Source: a virus. From it: a stretch of DNA of 30,754 bases. The position numbers and the translations under genes are program-made. Below are positions 23,942 through 30,632 of this stretch, one piece after another (position 1 is the stretch's first letter; each line of letters starts with the position of its first letter). The DNA lies in the IMG/VR virus record IMGVR_UViG_3300044627_000709, positions 1 through 30,754 of that record; one strand, written 5' to 3'. Under the pieces are notes generated by a model that ran no database searches, was not told the origin of the DNA, and saw only the letters and a program-made list of their open reading frames with translations.

Positions 23942-24297
23942 ACTAAATCTTTTATTTTAACAAGCACGCCAACGCTGGTGTTGTTGTCTCCACCTCTAAC
24001 ATTTGGTCTTGCTTTGCCTTCGTCTACTAATTTTTTAACAAGCATTTTAAGTTCGTCTGTTTTAATTACAATTGCTTTAAATTCTGCGATTTTATAAACC
24101 CAATAATCGGCTTGAGTTGTGGCAATGCCTGAGAGTTTACCTCGGCTTTCGTATTCTATGTAAATGTTTCCTGTCCTTGCAGACATTCGGTCTGTCTTAA
24201 CCTCAAATTTGGAATTACTTACAATGTCGTGAAACCAAGTTTCTCCTTCGACAATGCCATACTCTAAGTCGTATCTAAAATCGCTATTAAACTCCAC
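23938..24297 (-). CDS. PD-(D/E)XK-type nuclease
   Basis: In this 119-residue protein, residues 8-60 carry the nuclease core: RYDLEYG (D10), FEVKTD with E32-x-K34, and IYIEYESRGKLSGI, followed by TTQADYWVY. This arrangement is typical of small phage nucleases of the restriction-enzyme fold. With ERF and RusA nearby it could process recombination intermediates. It overlaps the HTH gene at 24287 by 11 bp and the next one by ATGA. Confidence 0.75.
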   Translation of the reverse strand: MEFNSDFRYDLEYGIVEGETWFHDIVSNSKFEVKTDRMSARTGNIYIEYESRGKLSGIATTQADYWVYKIAEFKAIVIKTDELKMLVKKLVDEGKARPNVRGGDNNTSVGVLVKIKDLV

Positions 24298-24502
24298 GCT
24301 TTAAAAAGTAGCGTGCAACCCTCTTGCCATTTTCCAGCGTAACCATGTCGGTCACCACGTTTAAACCTTTGTCTCTAAGGTCTGCAATTCTTGCGGCTAG
24401 TCTAAAGCATCCAAACTGGTTTAAAGCTTCTAGCTGGGTCAAGGAATAGCCATTTAATAGCCATCCCTTGATTAGTGCGTTTTGTGAGTCGGTGTTTGTC
24501 AT
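24287..24502 (-). CDS. Winged helix-turn-helix protein (HTH_39-like)
   Basis: The 71-residue protein reads through GYSLTQLEALNQFGCFRLAA and RIADLRDKGLNVVTDMV, the pattern of the HTH_39 family found in many phages: helix, helix, RxAARIxDLRxxG and a beta wing. A regulatory or DNA-binding role is likely. The ATG overlaps the upstream stop by one base. Confidence 0.8.
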   Translation of the reverse strand: MTNTDSQNALIKGWLLNGYSLTQLEALNQFGCFRLAARIADLRDKGLNVVTDMVTLENGKRVARYFLKRGV

Positions 24503-24789
24503 TAGTTCATTAATTTTTCTATCTCTAAAGTTGCATCAGTATAGACTTGACGAAATTCGTATTCATTCAAAGGCTCAATTTCATTTTTCGCCCAAAAATC
24601 TGCGTGCCATTTAATCAAATCAATTTTGATATAGGCATAAATAAACAAATCAGGTAAATAATTAGGGTTTACAACTAGCACATCATTGTCGTTTAAAATC
24701 ATGTAATGAAAGTCCATTATTTTAAAATACTTAGGCACATCCATTTCAAACTCTGTGACTTTGGTTGATTTAATTGTGTAAAAATTCAT
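24502..24789 (-). CDS. Hypothetical protein, 95 residues
   Basis: The protein begins MNFYTIKSTKVTEFEMDVPK and is rich in aromatic and acidic residues, with a helical C-terminus. I do not recognise a family. The start is preceded by the leader AAACACCTATG, which recurs before other genes of this block, and the stop overlaps the next ATG (TAATG). Confidence 0.6.
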   Translation of the reverse strand: MNFYTIKSTKVTEFEMDVPKYFKIMDFHYMILNDNDVLVVNPNYLPDLFIYAYIKIDLIKWHADFWAKNEIEPLNEYEFRQVYTDATLEIEKLMN

Positions 24790-24801
24790 AGGTGTTTGGT
24801 T

Positions 24802-24909
24802 TTATTGTTGCATTAATTTAATGCCTAGCATATAGCCAAGCGCAAAGATTGGTGACATTGCTAGGATAAAATACAAGATTTTTCCGATTACTCTAGTTGC
24901 TTTTTTCAT
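24802..24909 (-). CDS. Single-pass membrane mini-protein, 35 residues
   Basis: The frame overlaps the preceding mini-gene by ATGA. The product starts MKKATRVIGK, followed by a hydrophobic segment (ILYFILAMSPIFALGYML) and a polar end. A basic N-terminus and one helix fit a small membrane protein. Function unknown. Confidence 0.6.
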   Translation of the reverse strand: MKKATRVIGKILYFILAMSPIFALGYMLGIKLMQQ

Positions 24910-25049
24910 AGGTAAGTTTGGTAAAAGTCCATTAATCGTTTTGCTCTTGACCATTCAATTGAGCCAATAACCGCCTCAGCAGAATAAAAGCAATACCAGT
25001 ATTTTGCGCCTTGCTTTGTAAATGGTCCGTAATGTGTTTGATTTTCCAT
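24906..25049 (-). CDS. Mini-protein, 47 residues
   Basis: The product starts MENQTHYGPFTKQGAKYWYC and continues through FYSAEAVIGSIEWSRAK. The leader ACACCA before the ATG resembles that of neighbouring genes. The stop is shared in an ATGA overlap with the membrane mini-gene. No family recognised. Confidence 0.6.
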   Translation of the reverse strand: MENQTHYGPFTKQGAKYWYCFYSAEAVIGSIEWSRAKRLMDFYQTYL

Positions 25050-25097
25050 TGGTGTATTGGTTAAATGTTTAGCAATATTAAAAAGAATCTAAGAAAT

Positions 25098-25119
25098 AAA
25101 AAAGATTTTATATCTTTTT
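25098..25119 (-). terminator. Weak A+T-rich terminator candidate
   Basis: AAAAAGAT / ATCTTTTT with a 5-base loop, overlapping the end of the HTH gene at 25108-25440. The stem is only A-T and two G-C pairs, so activity is doubtful. Confidence 0.3.
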
Positions 25120-25440
25120 CTCAATCATGTTTTTAGACTGTGCTATATCCAGCAACTTCTTAACCTTGCGAAATTCTATGTTTTGGTCCTCAGCTATTTC
25201 TCGGCAGCAATAACCATAAGTAGCCAAAGTTAATATGCGGCTAACTTGGTGGTCACTAAGTATCTGAAAAATGTTTTCATCCATTAGCTTTCGTGGGTAA
25301 ATTTCATGCAGCTTTAGCTTTGTGTAAAGTAGGTAACCCACCTTTTCCGCATCCAATCCTAGCTTTGCAGCTATCTTTTTGCGTGTAAATCCTTCGATGT
25401 ACAAGCGCTTGATTTCGTCGATTATCTCTTGAGTTTCCAC
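25108..25440 (-). CDS. Helix-turn-helix protein, 110 residues
   Basis: There are two HTH-like units. Residues about 8-32 read EIKRLYIEGFTRKKIAAKLG and residues about 66-92 include ATYGYCCREIAEDQNIEFRK. Two DNA-contacting units in one short chain suggest a regulator or an adaptor for replication. No enzymatic motif is present. It overlaps the preceding mini-gene by 19 bp. Confidence 0.7.
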   Translation of the reverse strand: METQEIIDEIKRLYIEGFTRKKIAAKLGLDAEKVGYLLYTKLKLHEIYPRKLMDENIFQILSDHQVSRILTLATYGYCCREIAEDQNIEFRKVKKLLDIAQSKNMIEKKI

Positions 25441-25559
25441 AATCTTTCAAAGGTTTCGTTAAATGGTAGCTTTTCAGTTTGGTAAGTAGACTTAATGCCT
25501 CTCGGCGCTAGGTCTGCTGGGCGTTGTATCTCTTTGCCCAAATAGGTGTATTTTCTCAT
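25422..25559 (-). CDS. Mini-protein, 45 residues
   Basis: The frame starts in an ATGA overlap with the gene upstream and encodes MRKYTYLGKEIQRPADLAPR, ending with NETFERLWKLKR. It is strongly basic. The arrangement suggests real translation, but the function is unknown. Confidence 0.6.
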   Translation of the reverse strand: MRKYTYLGKEIQRPADLAPRGIKSTYQTEKLPFNETFERLWKLKR

Positions 25560-25771
25560 TTATTTACGTAGGTTTCGTTGTAATATTTTTTTGAATCAGA
25601 ATTTCTACAACCGACATCCCAAACTCCAGATTCATAAGCTTCTACTATCTGCTCCTTCTCCATTTTTTTGGCTTTCTTAAAAATCTTTACATTATTAGTA
25701 AAATCTTTTTCAATAAAAGGATTCAGCATTAAATTATCTTCCAACCATTCTACTGCCGTTTTATATTTCAT
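25556..25771 (-). CDS. Hypothetical protein, 71 residues
   Basis: The product begins MKYKTAVEWLEDNLMLNPFI and contains KKAKKMEKEQIVEAYESGVW. This pattern, a helix then EQIxxAY, is familiar from small proteins of unknown function in Bacteroidota phages. Four-base overlaps on both sides place it in the operon. Confidence 0.65.
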   Translation of the reverse strand: MKYKTAVEWLEDNLMLNPFIEKDFTNNVKIFKKAKKMEKEQIVEAYESGVWDVGCRNSDSKKYYNETYVNK

Positions 25772-26253
25772 TTGATTTGAAGATTAAAGTTTTCGATTAG
25801 TCTTGCTCCAGTAATATTCTCGCCGCGTTTGATGGCTTCTTTGATTGCTACTTTGTCAGCGGTTACCACGTTTTTAATATTTATAAACTCGCTAGGCAAA
25901 GCCTCCACAATGTCTACCTCCACCGCCTCGCTACGGCGCAAACTAAGCTTGAATAAAGGACTTTCTATTTTGTCGATAGCACTTACCAGCATCGCCTCCC
26001 TTACTGCATCCTTAAGCCTTGTAATGGCTCGCTCTTTACTTTCTTTCATTGCTTTTAATCGCTTTATTTCTTGGTCGATTGCGTCGCTATCGCTTTGAAT
26101 GTTTGCAATTACCTTGGCGTAATTATTAACCTTTACTTCCATCTTTTCTTGGTTAATTACCAGCATTGCCTCCAACTCAGGCGTTAACTCTTCGGTTTCC
26201 AATAGGGAGGCTAACTCTAGAGCCTCCCTTGTTATTTCATATAAGTTTGCCAT
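25768..26253 (-). CDS. Gp157-family protein
   Basis: The 161-residue protein is built as the siphovirus Gp157 family: a helical N-terminal coiled coil (INQEKMEVKVNNYAKVIANI, then IDQEIKRLKAMKESKERAIT), then a strand (SPLFKLSLRRSEAVEV) and a C-terminal KEAIKRGENITGARLIE. Gp157 proteins of Streptococcus phages have been linked to phage resistance, but their role in replication is not clear. It is coupled by TAATG to the ERF gene. Confidence 0.8.
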   Translation of the reverse strand: MANLYEITREALELASLLETEELTPELEAMLVINQEKMEVKVNNYAKVIANIQSDSDAIDQEIKRLKAMKESKERAITRLKDAVREAMLVSAIDKIESPLFKLSLRRSEAVEVDIVEALPSEFINIKNVVTADKVAIKEAIKRGENITGARLIENFNLQIK

Positions 26254-26804
26254 TATAGTAATCCGTCTAAGGTGTCCTTTTGGTCCTGTGTCAATTCGTA
26301 TTTAGTCAAAGCATCCTTGGCTTGCTTGCGCTGAGCATCGGTTCCGTTTAGGTAGCGTACTATGTAGGCAAATTGCTCGTCGGTTGGCTTGGTTTTAACA
26401 ACCGCTGGAACTTGGCGCACTGGTCTAGTTGCAGCCTCTCCATCGTCATCGCTAATTGCCAAGTTTAAAATGCTTGTAATGGCGTAACGTCTTGCGTAAC
26501 TAATTGCAGAGCCTTGCGCTTGTGGGTCGTTCTGTCTAACCACTTGCAAGGTGTAGGTTGCTGAAATGTACTCGCCACTCTCTGCGTGAATTAGCATCGT
26601 GGTAAGTCCATCGCCGTTTGGAAACTGGCTAAGGATTAAACCAGCCTTTTCTAGCGGTTCGCTGACCTCTGTAATAATGTGAGGCAAGCTGGCGTAATTG
26701 GACTTAAAGAATGGGTTTTTAGCATCTTTGCTAATTTTCCCAACCATCGCATGGAACTTGGCAAGTCCTTGCGTTAGGTTTTGGATACTCTGTGATTTTT
26801 CCAT
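26253..26804 (-). CDS. erf: ERF-family single-strand annealing recombinase
   Basis: The signature segments NPFFKSNYASLPHII and DPQAQGSAISYARRYAITSI (followed by LNLAISDDDGE) are typical of the ERF family, which anneals single-stranded DNA during phage recombination and circularisation. I take the ATG at 26804 (MEKSQSIQNL), because the recurrent leader ACACCT sits directly before it. A start 30 bp upstream would overlap the preceding gene. The product has 183 residues, with a C-terminal Lys/Gln-rich linker and helix. Confidence 0.9.
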   Translation of the reverse strand: MEKSQSIQNLTQGLAKFHAMVGKISKDAKNPFFKSNYASLPHIITEVSEPLEKAGLILSQFPNGDGLTTMLIHAESGEYISATYTLQVVRQNDPQAQGSAISYARRYAITSILNLAISDDDGEAATRPVRQVPAVVKTKPTDEQFAYIVRYLNGTDAQRKQAKDALTKYELTQDQKDTLDGLL

Positions 26805-26817
26805 AGGTGTTTGTTTG

Positions 26818-27093
26818 TTAAATGTTGCGTTCAATGTTTAGTACTACTTCGTAAATAAGGGAGTTGGTAGGTGTCACCTCATCCCAGCCGTTGGTCTCTT
26901 CGTTAAACTTGGTGATTGCTTTAGTTGTCTCAATCTCAACCTCAATCTCAGAGTCGCCGCAGTAATCCCAGTCGGCTTCCTCGCCGCATTGCTTGACCTC
27001 GTAATGACCAGTCCAGCAATACTCCTCGCCTTCGTAATAGAATAGCACCTCTTGGTCGAGGTACATTTCAGAATCGTTAAATAGTTTTCCCAT
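26818..27093 (-). CDS. Acidic hypothetical protein, 91 residues
   Basis: The product begins MGKLFNDSEMYLDQEVLFYY and is strongly acidic, with WTGHYEVKQCGEEADWDYCG and a run of Glu-rich strands. A DNA-mimic role is conceivable from charge alone, but nothing specific is visible. The leader ACACCT precedes the ATG. Confidence 0.6.
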   Translation of the reverse strand: MGKLFNDSEMYLDQEVLFYYEGEEYCWTGHYEVKQCGEEADWDYCGDSEIEVEIETTKAITKFNEETNGWDEVTPTNSLIYEVVLNIERNI

Positions 27094-27109
27094 AGGTGTA
27101 GAAAGTTAT

Positions 27110-27123
27110 GCCCCCGAAGGGGC
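27110..27123 (-). other. Stable UUCG hairpin between two early genes
   Basis: On the minus strand, GCCCC-TTCG-GGGGC forms five G-C pairs closed by a UUCG tetraloop, the most stable tetraloop type. It lies between the stop of the DUF3820-like gene and the acidic protein gene. It lacks a T run, so it is more likely an RNA-stability or processing element than a terminator. Confidence 0.6.
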
Positions 27124-27129
27124 GTTTAA

Positions 27130-27393
27130 TTAAATACCATAATACATAGAACCAGCGCAGCAAGAACAAATGCCTCTGCGACAATCTGTTTTAGCAGCTT
27201 CTTTTTTCTCTTGCTCAAAAATAGCGTCATAAATAGCCTCGCCTTTTCTCGAATTGCCATCCCAACCAACTAATTGCTTATGCAATGGCTGAACTGCTGG
27301 CTTAAACCAATCCTGTTTTTTTAACCATTCCTGATACCATACTGGAGTAGTATCTAAATCTTGACCTTTAAATTTTCCGAATGCTAATTTCAT
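27130..27393 (-). CDS. DUF3820-like protein with C-terminal Cys cluster
   Basis: The product starts MKLAFGKFKGQDLDTTPVWY, then QEWLKKQDWF, the FGKYKG...YLxWL pattern of DUF3820-type domains, and ends with a C-x4-C-x-C-C cluster (TDCRRGICSCCAGS). I choose the ATG at 27393 since the upstream ATG at 27426 would lie before the expected transcription start of the promoter at 27424-27452. The length is 87 residues. The family function is not established. The Cys cluster could bind metal. Confidence 0.65.
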   Translation of the reverse strand: MKLAFGKFKGQDLDTTPVWYQEWLKKQDWFKPAVQPLHKQLVGWDGNSRKGEAIYDAIFEQEKKEAAKTDCRRGICSCCAGSMYYGI

Positions 27394-27423
27394 AAATGAG
27401 TTTTTATGGGTTAAATGAATACC

Positions 27424-27452
27424 CAAAATTAAATAAATAAATTAGATTCAAA
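27424..27452 (-). promoter_or_regulatory. Early promoter of the leftward operon
   Basis: TTTG (27452-27449), 17 bases, TAATTTTG (27431-27424) on the minus strand. It lies in the divergent gap between the leftward operon and the plus-strand island. I found no equally good promoter in the plus direction in 27427-27526, which is otherwise an A+T-rich stretch without genes. Confidence 0.65.
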
Positions 27453-27526
27453 AATATTTCTAACTTTTTTTTTAACAAAAAGCGATATTTTTTTAAAGTC
27501 TCGTTTTTTATGCTTTTAACTTGCGT

Positions 27527-27832
27527 ATGGAAGAGGCACAAATCATTAACCCGTTTGGCTACCTAAGTGCAACCAAGGTGCTAGACGAGAATCGCAAGCC
27601 AGCTGACTGGTGGATGCAATATTTGGAATTTAACCAAGCCGTTGTAGAGAACGAATTTTATATTCTGTTTGCCGATGGCTTACTTGTTAAAAAAGGAAAA
27701 TCTAAATTTAAGACCTCTCAATATGTTAAAGGCGAAAAGTACGTGGACTTTAAGACGTTTTACCACCAAGCGAAATCTGAAAAAGATTCCAGCGATGCTT
27801 GGGTTTTGTATGGTGACAATTTGCCTTATTAA
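27527..27832 (+). CDS. Hypothetical protein of the plus-strand island
   Basis: The frame with ATG at 27527 encodes 101 residues, beginning MEEAQIINPFGYLSATKVLD. It has a central strand FYILFADGLLVKKGKSKFKT and ends AWVLYGDNLPY. A TTG six bases upstream is in frame but less likely as start. It opens a three-gene unit transcribed against the rest of the window. No family recognised. Confidence 0.6.
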   Translation: MEEAQIINPFGYLSATKVLDENRKPADWWMQYLEFNQAVVENEFYILFADGLLVKKGKSKFKTSQYVKGEKYVDFKTFYHQAKSEKDSSDAWVLYGDNLPY

Positions 27833-27858
27833 ATGGTTGTATGAATTTCTAAAAATAC

Positions 27859-28125
27859 ATGGATAAGAATTTTTTTGCCGTACAAGTTACGGTTGTACTT
27901 GAGGAAATACGGGATTTGCTAATTGCTAAAAATCAAAAGTACGGCAACTCAGCATTAGAGCCTTTAGGAGTGTTCAGTCAGTTGTCCGCAAAAGAAGGAC
28001 TACTCATCCGCATAGATGACAAGCTAAAGCGAATCAAGAATGGAAGCTTAGAGAAAGATGATGAGGATGTGGTAAACGATTTGATTGGTTATCTAGTACT
28101 GCTGAAGATTAGTGATAATGTGTAA
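27859..28125 (+). CDS. DUF1599/Nmad1-like (MazG-like) protein
   Basis: The 88-residue protein has the hallmark segments KNQKYGNSALEPLGVFS, LLIRIDDKLKRIKNG and DVVNDLIGYLVLL, matching the DUF1599 or nucleotide-modification-associated domain 1 family, an all-alpha MazG-like fold. Such proteins are predicted to act on nucleotides or modified bases. Key acidic residues (E15, the DD of RIDDK and D of VNDLIGY) are present. It lies 26 bp after the preceding gene. Confidence 0.7.
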   Translation: MDKNFFAVQVTVVLEEIRDLLIAKNQKYGNSALEPLGVFSQLSAKEGLLIRIDDKLKRIKNGSLEKDDEDVVNDLIGYLVLLKISDNV

Positions 28126-28157
28126 TATATTGCACAATAAACTCTGTTTTATATGCA

Positions 28158-28406
28158 ATGTCGTATAAATCAGACAAAAGTGCATTAAAACGCTTAAATG
28201 CATATAATATGCCTGACATCACCATGTGCCTAGGGACAAATTGTCCCTACAAAGAAACTTGCTACCGCTACACGGCTAAGCCTAATGAGTATTATCAATC
28301 CTACTTTACAGAGCCACCTATTAAAGATGGCAAATGTGATATGTATTGGGGAGACAATGCAGAGGCTATTTTTAACCAGCTCAAGGATATTGTAAAGCCT
28401 AAATAA
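28158..28406 (+). CDS. Cys-rich mini-protein, 82 residues
   Basis: The product contains CLGTNCPYKETCYRYTAK, that is C-x4-C-x5-C-x-R-Y-T-A-K, followed by YFTEPP and DGKCDMYW. This matches the minus-strand 58-residue protein at 12723-12899 in motif order and spacing, with a longer C-terminal helix. Four Cys could hold a metal ion or form disulfides. Function unknown. Confidence 0.7.
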   Translation: MSYKSDKSALKRLNAYNMPDITMCLGTNCPYKETCYRYTAKPNEYYQSYFTEPPIKDGKCDMYWGDNAEAIFNQLKDIVKPK

Positions 28407-28438
28407 GTAACTCGGAAAATATCCGAATAACAACCTAT

Positions 28439-28465
28439 AAGTTCACAGATTGGGAACTTTTGTTA
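28439..28465 (+). terminator. Terminator candidate of the plus-strand island
   Basis: AAGTTC and GAACTT (28439-28444 with 28454-28459) form a 6-bp stem followed by TTTGTT. It lies in the convergent gap between the plus-strand island and the minus-strand membrane-anchored gene. A weaker CGGA/TCCG hairpin lies just before it. Confidence 0.45.
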
Positions 28466-28469
28466 ACCT

Positions 28470-29018
28470 TTAGAATAACTTTTTTGCAACGCCTATTTGA
28501 TGAATTCTTTGCATAGGCTGAAATTGGTAGCTAAATAAATATTTGTTGTCCAAGTAGGCAACTGATGCGCTAGGCTCTAGCAATGAATTAACACCCCCAC
28601 CCAAGTAAATTCCTTTCGGTTTTTGTACAATTGTTCGAGTTTCTGTGTTCGTAATTGTGTTGGTTACGACTGGCAATTTATAATCGTTTGTAGCGGTCAT
28701 TTTAAGTACCTCTCCAAGGACTTCACCGCTTATGCTTGTACTTCCATGCTCAAATGGAAAAGACGCCGTAAACTGGCTAATTTGTGGCTTAAAATCGATT
28801 AGTATTGTATCCCTTAAAACTTCGGTTTTTATCTTGGTTTTAGGGATGTAAACCGTCTCCAATTTGTCGACAAACAAAGTGTCCGTTTTTGTCACGGTTT
28901 CAAACTTATATATGGTCTCAGATTCAGGCTTTGGGTAAACTACAAAGGTCAAAACCACGCCAATTAAAAAGGCGACAATTGCAATGCGTATGCGCTCGTC
29001 ATCCAGCAACTCTTTCAT
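28470..29018 (-). CDS. Membrane-anchored protein of the lysis block
   Basis: In this 182-residue protein, residues 10-28 form one transmembrane helix (RIAIVAFLIGVVLTFVVY), with a charged N-terminus and the remainder on the far side. The distal part has repeated Thr-rich strands (KFETVTKTDTLFVDKLETVY, later TNTITNTETRTIVQK) and ends in a beta-rich segment. Such proteins stand near lysis genes of Bacteroidota phages, and a spanin-like or envelope role is possible. No Rz/Rz1 pair is seen. Confidence 0.6.
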   Translation of the reverse strand: MKELLDDERIRIAIVAFLIGVVLTFVVYPKPESETIYKFETVTKTDTLFVDKLETVYIPKTKIKTEVLRDTILIDFKPQISQFTASFPFEHGSTSISGEVLGEVLKMTATNDYKLPVVTNTITNTETRTIVQKPKGIYLGGGVNSLLEPSASVAYLDNKYLFSYQFQPMQRIHQIGVAKKLF

Positions 29019-29158
29019 TTTTTGCCTTTATATTGTACGTAACAAACAACTAAACGCTGGTCCATACGTGGGAACTCACGCTCCATAACTGGGTCGGATA
29101 CACATCTAGCAACAAAGTCGCTTTGGCTTTCTGCTGGTTTTGGCTTTGGTAATGGCAT
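29015..29158 (-). CDS. Mini-protein with RC...VC motif, 47 residues
   Basis: The product is MPLPKPKPAESQSDFVARCV, then a SDPVMEREFPRMDQRLVVCY segment. The pattern ESxxDFxxRC...M..EFP...QR..VC recurs in small phage proteins and in the N-terminal part of some phage head proteins. Two Cys and conserved charge suggest a small folded unit. It is coupled by ATGA to the membrane-anchored gene and abuts the 73-residue gene. Confidence 0.7.
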   Translation of the reverse strand: MPLPKPKPAESQSDFVARCVSDPVMEREFPRMDQRLVVCYVQYKGKK

Positions 29159-29380
29159 TTATTTATCTAGGTCTATATTTTCCTCGTAAAGCAAAGTCCT
29201 AAGCTGGTCCCGACAAGCTTGGTATACTTGGTGCTGGTCGTCGTTTAGGTCCTCGTATTTTATCTTAGACCGCAACCATTGGTCAAATTCATTTAAAACG
29301 CAATGCATTCCGCTTGCATTTACCGCCATGTACCAGCCATGTTGGTCTTCAGGTAGTTCAAATTCTAGTATTGCTTTCAT
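29159..29380 (-). CDS. Hypothetical protein, 73 residues
   Basis: The product begins MKAILEFELPEDQHGWYMAV and continues with NEFDQWLRSKIKYEDLNDDQ, a pattern common in small phage proteins located beside lysis genes. It overlaps the M15 peptidase stop (ATGA) and its TAA directly precedes the next ATG. Function unknown. Confidence 0.65.
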   Translation of the reverse strand: MKAILEFELPEDQHGWYMAVNASGMHCVLNEFDQWLRSKIKYEDLNDDQHQVYQACRDQLRTLLYEENIDLDK

Positions 29381-29754
29381 TTTTTCCAGCGTGATTTTGT
29401 GCCTCTAAAATCGTAATGCACCCAAGTGCGGTAAATCCCTAAACCGCCTTCTTTCATTTTACCTTCTTTAATCAACAATTCAATCGCCTTTGCAACGTCT
29501 TCGGGTTTAACCTTACCAACTTGAATGTCAGCTGCCATGCCAAGCACGTGGAATGAATTTAAAGCGCCACCAATTTTCGCATTGTGTTCTTTGCTTCTAA
29601 AGCCTGACGTTACACGTATTGGCTGACCCAAATGCTTACGTAATACCTCCAAGTTCTTGGCTAGTTCAGTCAAGTTTTTCAGCACCTCACCGCTAGGAGC
29701 AGTCCCGTCAGCAGAGGCGAATTCGTCTAGGTTAAAGTTTGTAGAAAGTTTCAT
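29377..29754 (-). CDS. M15-family peptidase, endolysin candidate
   Basis: The 125 residues match peptidase M15_3 (D-Ala-D-Ala carboxypeptidase type): IRVTSGFRSKEHN (R53), SFHVLGMAADIQV with zinc ligands H69 and D76, and TWVHYDFRG with H113. There is no signal peptide or wall-binding domain, so release would depend on a holin. It cleaves peptidoglycan stem peptides at the end of infection. Four-base overlaps on both sides place it in the lysis block. Confidence 0.85.
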   Translation of the reverse strand: MKLSTNFNLDEFASADGTAPSGEVLKNLTELAKNLEVLRKHLGQPIRVTSGFRSKEHNAKIGGALNSFHVLGMAADIQVGKVKPEDVAKAIELLIKEGKMKEGGLGIYRTWVHYDFRGTKSRWKK

Positions 29755-30632
29755 AGCGGAAATTTACAAGAATCGACTAGCAATTCCCAAGTATCATTTT
29801 CTTTGGTCCTAATCCGTCTGCCATCTAGGTTTAAAATTCTGCCTCCAGTTGGCTTAATTGGTGCGCCTCGTTCAATATGCCAACCTCCAAATCCGTCTTC
29901 ATATTCTTCCTTATAAGCGCCAGTAATGGCAAGGTGAATTTGCTTTTGGATTAACTCATGGCAATGCTTTCCTGAATTGTATTGTATTGCATCCCTAGCA
30001 TCATTTCTGCTAGAGTTTTCGTGAATGTGACCCATTATAAAAACATCCATATTTTCATACATTTCCAAAGCACGAGTAAGGTTAATCGCTCCCTTAGTTA
30101 CCACTCCACCGCCTCCGCTACCATGAAAGTATTTAACCATCTTGGTCATAAAAGTGTTGCTTTCAACTTGTTTTTTAACAACAAGCCAACCACCATAACC
30201 GCCAGTATGCACGCTGGTTTTATTCTTATAATTTAGCAAGTCAACAAATCTCTGCAATGGGTCAGTCTCAAGGTTTTTGATTATAGCCGTTTCGTGGTTT
30301 CCGTAACCGATAACAGTCAAAAGATTGGCATAAGGACTCCACCAATCAACCGCATCCTCAATAACCGCATCTAAATAATTGTTTACATTATGTTCGGGTC
30401 GAATGTCTTTTTTACTTCGCCTTGGGTCCCACTTACCCATCATTAAACAAAAGAAATCGCCGTTTATAAAGATTGGCATTTCTTGCTCTTTACAATAGTC
30501 CAAATGCCGCTTTAGTTTTTCTCGGTCGCATTTAGGGTTGTCCCAGTGAATATCAGATAACAACGCAATTTTGGACTCTTTTAGGTCAAGGTTGATTTGG
30601 TGCAAATTCCTTGATATTTTCTTTATCTCCAT
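29751..30632 (-). CDS. Calcineurin-like metallophosphoesterase
   Basis: In this 293-residue protein the five metal-binding blocks are in order: ALLSDIHWD (D27, H29), FINGDF (D59), GYGNHET (N112, H113), YFHG (H170) and FIMGHIHEN (H202, H204). All ligands are present. Substrate is unknown; phage members range from phosphatases to nucleases. It lies between a membrane protein and the peptidase, coupled by TAATG and ATGA overlaps. Confidence 0.85.
   Translation of the reverse strand: MEIKKISRNLHQINLDLKESKIALLSDIHWDNPKCDREKLKRHLDYCKEQEMPIFINGDFFCLMMGKWDPRRSKKDIRPEHNVNNYLDAVIEDAVDWWSPYANLLTVIGYGNHETAIIKNLETDPLQRFVDLLNYKNKTSVHTGGYGGWLVVKKQVESNTFMTKMVKYFHGSGGGGVVTKGAINLTRALEMYENMDVFIMGHIHENSSRNDARDAIQYNSGKHCHELIQKQIHLAITGAYKEEYEDGFGGWHIERGAPIKPTGGRILNLDGRRIRTKENDTWELLVDSCKFPL

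Noticed and set aside
27394-27426. Upstream start of the DUF3820-like gene at 27426
   Set aside because: The ATG overlaps the -7 box of the only good promoter, so it would lie before the transcript start. The ATG at 27393 begins directly at the conserved domain.
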